From positions 24,142 through 88,141 of the forward strand of contig JAJKFJ010021376.1 of NCBI GenBank assembly GCA_027382625.1: a DNA stretch of 64,000 nt, in the 5' to 3' direction. This DNA is from Tetmemena sp. SeJ-2015 (taxonomy: Eukaryota; Ciliophora; Spirotrichea; Sporadotrichida; Oxytrichidae). Within the stretch, counting starts at the first letter, position 1. Each line of letters starts with the position of its first letter. Below the pieces are notes generated by a model. The model saw only the letters and a program-made list of their open reading frames with translations. It was not told the origin of the DNA and searched no databases. Position numbers and translations under genes: made by a program. Below, piece by piece: positions 33,601-40,797 of the stretch.

Positions 33601-36170
33601 TCAATAGCGTCAAGGAGGGTTCTTTTACGATCACCGGTTATCTGGAGGTCTTTATCCTCATTCTTTAGTAAAGTCAGTGTGCGAGTTGATTATTGAGGAT
33701 TCTTTGGTAGCATTTTTGAATGGGTTGAATGTCATAAGGAAAGAGACTCCTTTCGAAAATACATTGTGCTTCCTAGAGGTTAGATTGATTCCATTATTTC
33801 GGTAGCGCTTAATCGCTTTGTGAAGACTTTCCGTGGTTCTTGTGACGGAGTTAGCTTGTGGTATGATGTTTAAAAGTTGAGCTAGTACTGGAATAATATT
33901 GTTTTAAAATAGGAGAACCATATTAGCACGATAATTCAGTTGTTTACTGCTTGTGCGAAGCTATTAACTTTCTAATTTAATAATAATCACACACAGACAC
34001 TCTATCAGACTCTTGTGGTCTATCTAAATAAGATGCTTGACAAGTAGAGACTCCGTCCTTGGTCTCTTAGGATATTTTCCTCTTCGAAAAGTTATTCTAT
34101 CTTAGCGATTAGTTAATAAGTCTTTTCGTTTCCATCTTTTACAATAAAGAGGCTTATGTATTGCTTGATTCTTGATATCTTGGAGATTTAGCTGTTATTC
34201 CAAATGTTGCTGTGAAGAGTACCAAATAGGACAAATATTGATGAAGTAGAATAGAACAATCAAACTGATACTTTTTTTTCACGAATGAAGACTTTTCTGT
34301 TGTTTGGAGTTTGTAAAGAATAGATAGCTGAGCCTAGATTCAAGCTTAAGTCGTATAAAGATCCATTTATTAGAGATATTTTAGATAGACATGTAAAGGC
34401 AGTTATTAATTTTAATAGATACTCATTTATTATTTAGTAAAGTAAAATATTAAGAATGTAAATTAATAATCATTTTCCACAAAAAACACTTATTGTACTA
34501 ATTAGAGAATTTAATTACTATCAGTTGTAAGATGGCTTTGATAATATAGTTTGTAGGGATATTTATCATGATATGGGCAACCACTCACACCAAATTCCCT
34601 ACTTAATTTATAATTCAAATTAATTAAAAGATGATTATTATTTAAATTAAATATTTGATCTTATCAAAATTTTACTGATCGAGCAAAAAGTCACTTTAAA
34701 ACTTACTATGAAGATACTTATCCTCCTTGGCCTGATGGAGGCCTGAGTTTCATTGAGCCCCTCAAGATAAGGTATAGATTATGGGAAAGAAGGCACTTAG
34801 TGACTGTATAAGTATTACAGTATAAAAATCTAGTTAAGGCTATTCTTCTAACTTACTCATGAGGCTGATCCATCCTGTTGCTCTTAGTATCAATTGCTCG
34901 TTCTAATATATAAATAGGAGTAATTGATTTTCTCTTAGGATAATCTCTCAAATCAACTATAAATGCACTATAAGAACAAAGTTTACATATTCTGCATAAG
35001 ATTCTAAGTTTTTTACATAATATAATTAATTCGATTTTCATATAAAATATACTCAATTCATAATGAGTTGAGTAAAAACTCATAATTTTCAAATTCTACC
35101 TTTAAATAAATTGAGTCGTTTTTATATCAGACTTGAGAACTTCAATGTAGTAAGCATATATTTTTCTTCAAACTTAATTCTAAATTAAATATGTAAAAAC
35201 TTTTGAAATTTGAAATATTTCAAATTGACAAATTAAATATATTATAGTTAAATTTAAAAGCTTAAAATTATATTATCTTATATTTATCTTAAGTATAGTA
35301 CTAATTTAAATAAATGTTAGGCCTCTTGGCCGATAAATGTTTGTTGAATAATTGAAAGTATCTCATTTTGCCTAAATGCTTCTTAGGTCATTTACTAATA
35401 AAAACTCAATGTACATGAAAGCTTGTAAATTAATTGAATTTAATTAATTTGAATTATATTTATTGTTTAAAGATAATAAACTTATATGGACAGCTAAGAT
35501 AAGTGTCTCAACCTAGCTAATTCTCATAGCAGAGAGAGTAGCAGTAGATAAGAGCTAACAATTCTTTCACAATGCTCCATCAATTAGGGACATCATTAGC
35601 AGTAATCGATGAAAGAACAAAGCCTCATATGGGAACCAGTAAGCAGTTGTTATTCATTATATTATGAGTTGAGTCAATTTGCAGCAGCAGAGAATAAGTT
35701 GGCTGGAAATACTGGAAGCAGTAATAATCTGCAAACTATCTGGAGCAGTACAAACTAAAACGCTAATATTTAGCTAGGAGCTAACGTTGGAAATGTTGGT
35801 GCAAATCAGGCAGTGAATACTTCTTCAGCATTTGGGCAGCACCCCACCAATTAAAAGAGTATTTAATTTTGTTCATAGACCCTCAGATGACTATGATGAG
35901 TTAGGGCATATCGATATGCAAAACTGGTCAGATGATGAGGAGGAAGATGATGATGAAGATGATTTCTACTCTAAGAAGAAGCAACTTCTAGATCCTGCAA
36001 AGACTTTCAATAAGAAACCCAGAAGAAACAGTATCAACAAGACTGAAAGCCAAAGTGAGATCGATCAGTTCTTGAAGGAACACAATCTCCAAGACCTCAA
36101 ACTATTCGTAGAGACTCTCTGCCTACAGAACCTTTAACAACTCAAGGCATTCAAACCAGAGGAAATCAAG
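18419..36170 (+). CDS. Scrambled CCCH zinc-finger gene (10 MDSs, permuted order)
   Basis: Protein order versus position: M1 20296-20319, M2 20366-20522, M3 20546-20902, M4 21626-21751, M5 21207-21296, M6 23594-23722, M7 18419-18662, M8 26011-26637, M9 from 35467, M10 to about 36165. Pointers in order: AAT, TATTA, AATG, TGCA, AATT, AATTAATTTG, ATCTTA, TTAAAG. The product starts MNSLQPSNDDVIAYLDLYNF and has repeated Cys3His clusters (CKVPYQHNPKKCFFYH, CPMGDSCPRSH, CDYGDMCAFAH, CKHEYRCKFSHGWKEQEYHP, CQKPHCPYYHSEQDRR, CSFAHSDYEL), then a Gln-rich region and an acidic tail. This resembles Unkempt and plant tandem-CCCH RNA-binding proteins. M4 lies downstream of M5, and M7 upstream of M1. The M2-M3 junction leaves one finger without its first Cys, and the M9-M10 frame is unresolved. 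Confidence 0.85.
18672..19453. mobile_element. Family-A TIR element, copy A3
   Basis: Left GGGAGTAGTCTTTCCTAGTC, right GATGACGAGGAAAGGCCCCCC, inverted; flanked by ACTTTTT and ACTTTCT. It starts within 10 bp of the end of CCCH MDS 7, again at an MDS/IES boundary. No ORF. Confidence 0.75.
19735..20065. repeat. Family-C repeat, copy C5 (inverted)
   Basis: Minus-strand reading follows the family order; visible on the plus strand as CACCATTCGATTCAGC, GAAGAAACTCAAATTAAT, GAACAAGCTGCAGATCAG and ACCAATCACCGATTTTAATT. Lies 230 bp upstream of the CCCH start codon. Confidence 0.8.
20296..20902 (+). other. MDSs 1-3 of the scrambled CCCH gene
   Basis: M1 is the start codon plus seven codons (ATG 20296). 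IES 20320-20365 (46 bp, pointer AAT) separates M2, which carries the first Cys3His cluster. IES 20523-20545 (23 bp, pointer TATTA) separates M3, carrying CPMGDSCPRSH, CDYGDMCAFAH and CPHSDTNHPRDACVYAHNWQ. M3 ends at pointer AATG (20899-20902); a TAA just after it would be Gln and is IES. Confidence 0.85.
21207..21296 (+). other. MDS 5 of the scrambled CCCH gene (out of order)
   Basis: Between TGCA (21207-21210) and AATT (21293-21296). Reads CKTESEMDYGRVEHLKDSCV followed by LHYHGERTSI. It precedes MDS 4 physically. Confidence 0.8.
21626..21751 (+). other. MDS 4 of the scrambled CCCH gene (out of order)
   Basis: Between AATG (21626-21629) and TGCA (21748-21751). Reads WETKNFIQTYADGCKHEYRC and KFSHGWKEQEYHPLNYKMHA, a complete CCCH finger with the HGWKEQEYHP signature. 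The spacer between MDS 5 and MDS 4 contains a family-B right end at about 21573-21597. Confidence 0.85.
22025..22565. repeat. Family-D repeat, copy D1
   Basis: Shares an extended colinear match with 44650-45250: TATTTTGATTGTCKT-like start, TCTTTATTTTAGA, TGAGGATTCYAACTTGTC, GTTTACTTACCTCT, CCATTATGAAT and ATTATTTATCTAATC. Noncoding; inside the CCCH locus. Confidence 0.75.
22815..23060. repeat. Family-C repeat, copy C6 (C1 subtype, truncated)
   Basis: Contains GAGGCAGTTAAATGTGAGAT, CATTCGATTAATTATTAAAT, ATCCTTGCAACTTCTTCGTT and CTTTTCATAGGCACCTGCTA, matching C1 in order. Confidence 0.65.
23594..23722 (+). other. MDS 6 of the scrambled CCCH gene
   Basis: Reads IEQCQKPHCPYYHSEQDRRQ and PLNQFFKVFPKNRGTTVQYK. 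Bounded by AATT (23594-23597) and the 10-bp pointer AATTAATTTG (23713-23722), which joins it to MDS 7 more than 5 kb upstream. 23750-23890 is also less AT-rich but gives no convincing frame. Confidence 0.85.
24579..25080. mobile_element. Family-B TIR element, copy B3
   Basis: TTATAGGATGGATAGAATTA at the left and TAATTCTATTCTTTCCTATA at the right are inverted repeats, about 500 bp apart as in B1 and B2. No ORF. Confidence 0.7.
25190..25557 (-). CDS. Unidentified minus-strand coding segment (possible MDS)
   Basis: About 120 codons open in ciliate code with protein-like composition, including YEYLGNYFEKKTNNFYILTS and SEAFSEIVIKLSEQQPHRSH. Just upstream on the same strand (25558-25580) another frame reads CRYLHRNAKMSALS, which resembles the end of a CCCH finger. 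No start and no recognised family. Its orientation is opposite to the surrounding CCCH gene, so it is an MDS of another gene, an inverted MDS, or a germline-limited gene. Confidence 0.4.
26011..26637 (+). other. MDS 8 of the scrambled CCCH gene (Gln-rich)
   Basis: About 208 in-frame codons with over thirty TAA/TAG read as Gln. Includes MTMSQSNPNYFGGSQNQ, NLQQQQQQLAAIARVQSQ and GIILPPPGFEDMQQQVILQG. Entered by ATCTTA (26011-26016); exit by TTAAAG (26632-26637; partner 35467-35472) keeps the frame open. TATAT (26638-26642 / 35483-35487) is an alternative exit that leads to a TGA. Confidence 0.75.
26643..27650. other. AT-rich IES sequence, nothing recognised
   Basis: Low-complexity AT-rich sequence within the scrambled CCCH locus; no coding-like frame or repeat-family match noticed. 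Confidence 0.5.
27652..28043. repeat. Family-C repeat, copy C7
   Basis: Near-complete copy: ATTGAAATCGGTAATTGGTT, GGAGAGTTGCAACTTC, CCTGATCTGCAGCTTATTAG, the TCTTCTTCTTCCTCATC stretch, CACACTCCCACATAAAAATT, and TTATTAAATTATCGGCTATA at the right end. Confidence 0.85.
28600..28895 (-). CDS. Unidentified minus-strand coding-like segment
   Basis: Open in ciliate code for about 100 codons, with basic, protein-like text: AKKAERKRRFENRWRHSLAS, VIILRPFLDQDNCLVSAQYK. Higher GC than the flanks. No family recognised. It may be an MDS or a piece of a germline-limited element. The standard-code frame on the plus strand (28693-28893) is an alternative reading that looks less natural. Confidence 0.3.
29822..30640 (-). 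CDS. Unidentified two-segment minus-strand gene (possible MDS pair)
   Basis: Segment a (about 30640-30362) reads GKRTLRILMIVKESSELFQF and ends KKFKRRLQ at TGA 30362-30364. Segment b (30187-29822) reads ELILRIAELSYQDLSQPSFQ, KVLFKGDSNLEYLPPFIFTL, QFGAMIKGGVHLAKK and a Ser/Arg-rich tail ending at TGA 29822-29824. The AT-rich gap 30200-30355 looks like an IES, but the joining pointer was not identified. The upstream end abuts the 3' tail of element E1. No family recognised; basic C-termini as in the E elements suggest a related germline-limited gene. Confidence 0.45.
30655..30770 (-). repeat. E-family 3' cassette, copy E1
   Basis: On the minus strand: GGGAGTGG, CTTCCCGAAGTTTAACATAT, AACACGCAAGACGCTAGATC, an AGACGCTAGATCGTCT hairpin, AAAATGCGTTG, then (TTA)n. 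It lies immediately 3' of the intact E1 ORF. Confidence 0.85.
30796..32208 (-). CDS. Intact 470-aa ORF of element E1 (ciliate code), germline-limited
   Basis: ATG at 32206-32208, TGA at 30796-30798, 471 uninterrupted codons including more than twenty TAA/TAG read as Gln. The N-terminus MSSNNTSSQKLDESFSNHSN is Ser/Asn-rich and polar. A middle helical part (KAEQTLRNLLERLDKMIEHI, PELAAMLMIISEDRTFVDEY) is followed by a Gln/Pro-rich linker (QQPPPQKEAQRPPLSNR). Then comes a folded-looking domain (SDWDRYLVQVEDVIHVEFKF, KQTIDIWDDKAFKGKFFRQD, ASLRIADGFGFRILQLINKD) and a strongly basic tail (KPKKSGRRNTGRRPRNQG, RRPRTLGKQKRNYRK). No transmembrane segment, catalytic motif or known family recognised; the tail suggests nucleic-acid binding. 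It sits in an IES of the CCCH gene and has no introns or IESs of its own. Confidence 0.75.
32465..32545 (-). repeat. E-family 3' cassette, copy E2
   Basis: On the minus strand: GGGAGGCC, CATCCCAAAGTTTAACACAT, AACACGAAAGACATCAG, a GACATCAGTTTGTC hairpin, TGAAATGCG, then TTATTATAA. It follows the decayed E2 reading frame. Confidence 0.8.
32585..34000 (-). pseudogene. Element E2: decayed germline-limited reading frames
   Basis: From 5' to 3' on the minus strand: VLAQLLNIIPQANSVTRTTE and LHKAIKRYRNNGINLTSRKH (about 33900-33750), a frame change, then NEDKDLQITGDRKRTLLDAI and RAGRFGDKTHINQY (about 33660-33540). Next is a start MVESSHQLTNPTQTTNTQLK (about 33320), a frame change in an A-run, and IEKTTLTQLSQDLIKKMNME through LYSLKIWLRQ and HHLPIFVETSEDAMAGRIM. 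One in-frame TGA follows, then NSLDPVEILDILDDFYNLAK and a TGA at 32585-32587. One or two genes, damaged. No homology recognised. Confidence 0.5.
34001..35466. other. AT-rich IES sequence, nothing recognised
   Basis: Separates E2 from MDS 9 of the CCCH gene. Random-looking AT-rich sequence; the standard-code frame at 34853-35092 has no support. Confidence 0.5.
35467..36170 (+). other. MDSs 9-10 of the scrambled CCCH gene (Gln-rich part and acidic C-terminus)
   Basis: From TTAAAG (35467-35472) one frame runs through ELSQFAAAENKLAGNTGSSN and GANVGNVGANQAVNTSSAFG. From about 35835 a different frame carries STPPIKRVFNFVHRPSDDYD, an acidic run (SDDEEEDDDEDDF) and a C-terminal helix pair (IDQFLKEHNLQDLKLFVETL, LQQLKAFKPEEIKQY). 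The frame change implies an unrecognised small IES or a base error near 35830. Internal repeats AGCAGT, ACAAT and AGTTG offer alternative micro-IESs between 35540 and 35700. No stop was assigned after KQY, so the true 3' end is unknown. Confidence 0.65.
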
Positions 36171-39100
36171 CAATATTAATTCAAGTTAATTTTAACTTAA
36201 TTTATTAAGTTAATTTTAATAAATTATAAAGAAGTCTAGTGTAAAATGGGAATATATTTATGATATTCATACATTCACTAATCATTTAAACTGTTCATTA
36301 CGAAATATACTTTAGAGAACTTCTATTTTCCAACAACTTATTCGAATTCACTATGATTGAGATTCTCTATTCTGCAGAGAAGCAGTGTTTAAATTAAGTA
36401 TGTTGGATGTTTCGGCTACCTAATCAACAATTAGATTTCAGTTAAAGTTGCTTAGTGAGAGAAGACTTAAATTTCAGAGGCTGGGTAAACCTAATGTGGT
36501 TAGCAATACGGAGGGAGTTTGAGAATTTTAATTTTCTTCTGTTTTCTTTTATATTTTGTTAAAAGCTGTGAATATAGATCAATAAGGAATAATATAAATA
36601 GGGCCAAATTAAGTGATAAATTAAATTAATAATCTGAATTATCAAGGTTTATAATTTCTTATAGTTATAAATAAAGTTTAAAAATGTAAAGCAGTATTGC
36701 TCTATCAGTGTCCGCAATCTTCTTCTTTAAGCTTATTTGTATATAAATTATCCATTCCACTTGGTAAGAATTTTCTTAATATCCTTTGATACAAACCCCC
36801 ATTTTCACAATTTTCTCTATCTAAAATGAATTTTAAGATTAAAAGTAATTTAAGAGATAAAACAAAGAGAATTTAGTTATTCAAATTTTTTCTCTATTAT
36901 CTAGTTATGTTTAGTTACTTTCCATTTATAGGGTTTTTATACAAAAGATTTAAGTTAATCGAGTGTAGTCCTGAAGTATATCCTATAAAAAAAATAATTT
37001 TAAAATACTTTGCAGATAATAAAGCTATACACTGTGAAAATGTCTTTCTTGCTCATTATACTGTTTTTTTGATTCTCTATAAAGCTTATATTATTCTTTC
37101 TTTTGATTATTTTTTCCATTAAATTCTGAAGTATAATAATAAAGACTTGTAAGAATTTATACAATTAAAAACTTAGCTTAATAGAGATAAAATAAAATCA
37201 AATAAGTGTTTTGATAAGATGGCTACGGAAATAATAATTAAATGAAATATAGAGAGCAGCCTGTTCTAAAAGAATGTGGCTTGAAAAGAAAAGTTGGGGT
37301 TATAATATTTAAAGATTAGTGGTAAAATTATTTGGATTTTAATTAATTAAGCCACCACATTGGTTAATCAAGATCTTTAAAAGAGAAATCCAATCAGGCA
37401 TTAGTAAATTAATTTTAAGTATAATGAGTCTAATAATCAACAAAATATGTAAGAATTATTAAATTTCAGCCAATCAAACATCTTATTTTATCTACCTATC
37501 ACATTATTCAATAATTAAGACTTTGAACTTGATCTTATTTCTACAATCATCTTATTAAAACCATTATTTAATTTTAATCTAAATTTTAACCAAATTCGTT
37601 AGCATTCAGAATCCCCACTCCTTTCTATTAAAAATTTGAGGATGACTTAAAAAATATTAAATCTTATTGAATGAAAAGATTGAAAAAACTTAAAAAATAA
37701 GTATCTTATACTTCAATATTTATGATACATTAAAATATTGTTGATTTATTAAAAGGAACGAATTATAAATACAAAAGAATTAGAATTTATATTATATAGT
37801 TCTTATTATATTTGGGACCTCAATAAGCAGATTCTTGCAAAAAATTGATTGATGCTTTAAATTCTCTAAGCTTGGATGAGAATAGACAGGAAACCTAGCA
37901 TGAAGGTTCATTAAATGAACAAAATAAGGATATCGTTTAAGAATGATCAAATCCATGAAAACCAAAGATTTGTGATTACGCAATCAAACTTCATTCTAGC
38001 CCATTATACCTAATTGCATCATTTATTTATTTAATTTTCCTTTTTAAATATATTCATTTATTAATTTATTAAAATAATATGAGAAATTCATTCATAAATT
38101 AGTTATCTACTAATTATAATAACTATTTTATTCCTACTATTCTGTTTTGAAAAAAATATTTCTTCTTAACATCTTAAATTATCATAAATATAAAGAGATA
38201 TTCACTCTATGTAATAAAATAAGGGGTTTAAGTTATTTTTTAGGTTTGATATAAAATATTTAGCTATTTGAATTATATTTTCTTATTGAGAATATATTTA
38301 AATTTGAAAATCATGATGAAAGAATCCTTAGTAATGTTTGAGATAAATGCATTTTTATCTCACTAATTACAGTAAAGTTTAATATTTTATTATTTGTCTA
38401 AAGCTATGATTTTAAGTTGGAGCATTTCACAAGATAAAAATAAACTAATTAGTAGTAATGAATTATTGCTAAACATAAGTTTATTACTAGAAGTAAATCA
38501 AAAAATAAACAAATAAAAACTAAAAATTCATTCGAATTAGTAAATTTCTTGCTGAAGTTTAATAAATGGCAGACTTTTAGAGGGCGAGTGAATCTATAAT
38601 TAATTCTTATTTATTATAGGAAATAATTTTTTCTTTAGTGAATTATTTTAGAAATGCAAAGACCATAAATGAAAAAGATGAGAAATAATTGTAGAATTAA
38701 TATTTAAAGAATTTTAAAATACAAAGTATTCATAGTGTTAATACTTATTACTCAAATGTGACAATAACTTTCTTATTGAATCTCTAATTAAATATCGAAT
38801 GAAACTTAGGATTAAGTAGAAACCCAAATGATGTTTGACTTGTAGTGTATGAACGAATTTGATTGTGGAAGTGGATAAATTTAATGCAAGCTTCAAAATT
38901 ATTAGATGACTCATTTGGATTGTAGGGTAGAAGCTGTCCACAGTAAAGCTTCAGCAGTAATTCAATCACGAAAAAGAAGCAGCAGCTCTTACTTTGAGCT
39001 CTCATGTTGATTATGTGTCCTCTGGAAATGTGAGCTCTGAATGAGAATCGGAAAGTAGAGTTTCAAATGTGGGAAGCGGCGAGAGCTGCTGCTCAAATTA

Positions 39101-39587
39101 AATTAAATGATATCTTTTCAACTTCAAGGGTTTCTTTTACTAATACTTTAGTCCTTAATTGATGGCATATCAGTATGAAAGGTATTATTCTTTCTTGCTA
39201 TAGATGGCCAATTCACTTGAGACTCCATTATTTAAGTTTGAAAGATTAATATATATTTTAACCCTCATTACAATATCATATACTATTAAGAGATAGATAA
39301 AAATTAAAATGAGATAAATTAAAATTCTTAATTATCTTCCAATATTAATTTTTCTTTAATTTTTTTTACAATATTATTCATTTTTAGAAGTGTGGATTAC
39401 TTAAGTCAAAACTTGAGTTTACAAAAAAGAGCTCTCAAATTTTAACCATATTTTTTTGGTATAAATTTAAGAACTATAAGCGAGGAAGCATTTTGACTTT
39501 CTCAGCCATTTAAACATTTAAATTGTTATCTGTAAAAAAAATATTGATAATGAACTTCGATTATTTTTAAATAATTATTGCCTATAA
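36171..39587. other. AT-rich region, one or two weak coding fragments
   Basis: Mostly featureless. 36380-36530 (+) reads VREDLNFRGWVNLMWLAIRR in ciliate code. 39005-39115 (-) reads FEQQLSPLPTFETLLSDSHS then ELTFPEDT and a TGA, with higher GC, and may be a C-terminal MDS of an unseen gene. Neither is recognised. Confidence 0.35.
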
Positions 39588-40258
39588 TATAGGTTGAATA
39601 GAAATAGGTTATCAATGATTTAAATACTTGATAATAAATAAATCTATAAAGAAGTCCTAACAATAATATAATTCTTGAATTGATTTAATATCCTCATTTG
39701 CTTAAATAAATAAAATGAAAGCTGAGAGCATAGTAGAAAATCTCTAATTATGCACACTCAGATCTCTTCTAAAATCCTGAAAGAAACCTAATGTAAGCAA
39801 ATTTTATGGCTTTATATCTTATTTTTATATATTTGTTGGGTTTAGCACTAATTCACACTATATAACCAATAATTTCTATCATTAATCTGATTTTTTTTTT
39901 AGGAGAAATCAATGCCAAGTAGGAAATGATCAATATCAAGGAGACTCTTCAAAGAATCTTTGCAAAAGAGTCAAGTTCATTTGAATATAAAAAGTGGAGT
40001 GCTCATTCCTTACTACAGCTATAAATTATCAGAGGCAGACACCAAAGCTGAACCTAAGAGCAAAGTAGGACTTTTTAAGATATCGATAATATTGTTCATG
40101 ATCCTTCAAAAGGAAAAAAGGACTGAAAAGAAGCAAGAATAAATAAGTGAAAATACTAGACAAGTGCAAGTAAAATTTCATCTGTTGTAAATAATGAAAA
40201 TAAAAAAAATATATTTACATTTTTTATCGCAATCATCTAATCTTATTTTCCCCATAAT
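39588..40258. mobile_element. Family-B TIR element, copy B4 (divergent, with insert)
   Basis: TATAGGTTGAATAGAAATAG on the left against CTAATCTTATTTTCCCCATA on the right, both fitting the family-B end. About 170 bp longer than B1-B3. The extra material includes a ciliate-code stretch at 39904-40051 (KQEMINIKETLQRIFAKESS) of unknown origin. Confidence 0.55.
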
Positions 40259-40332
40259 AAATATTGCTAATTTAGGAGCTATAATAATTACGACTATGAT
40301 ATACTCAAAATCAAATTATCGATTAATAATTT

Positions 40333-40770
40333 AATTAAATTGAATATGGTTATAATTTGAATGAAAATAATATGAATTAAGTAAAAATAATAAATGGAGA
40401 ATTGTAAATAGTTAGCTGTTAAATTCTGATCTACGTATTTCAATAAGTTCTTGTTAAATACCTTATTGGAAAATAATATAATAAGCGCTTACTCTGCTGC
40501 TTTTAAGATAGAATGCTTCTATCAAGAGACTTTGGTGTTATAAAATCTGAAAAATTAAATTAGTCATGTTCAAAAACTTATTAGCGAGGTAACTCTTCCC
40601 ACAGACCTTCTATGAAGAAGTTTAAAGGATCAAAGTTACTTAGAATTTAATGCTTATCGAATGGTAAATATTTCAGATTTATATCTTTCATATAAACTAC
40701 CTCAGAATTTATAATTTAATAAATTAAATTTGAGTTTAATTATCTTTTTTATTAAATTATCAGTTGTATT
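40333..40770. repeat. Family-C repeat, copy C8
   Basis: Carries the C1-type core inverted (GAGGTAACTCTTCCCACAGA, CCTTCTATGAAGAAG) and the standard right end TTATTAAATTATCAGTTGTA. It ends about 30 bp from the UTP10 stop codon. Confidence 0.7.
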
Positions 40771-40797
40771 AATTTTGTGTAAATGTAAAGTTGTTTG

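Noticed and set aside
30655..34000. E elements as LTR or LINE retrotransposons or Helitrons
   Set aside because: No reverse transcriptase, endonuclease, Rep or helicase motif was recognised; only the 3' hairpin and simple-repeat tail are suggestive.
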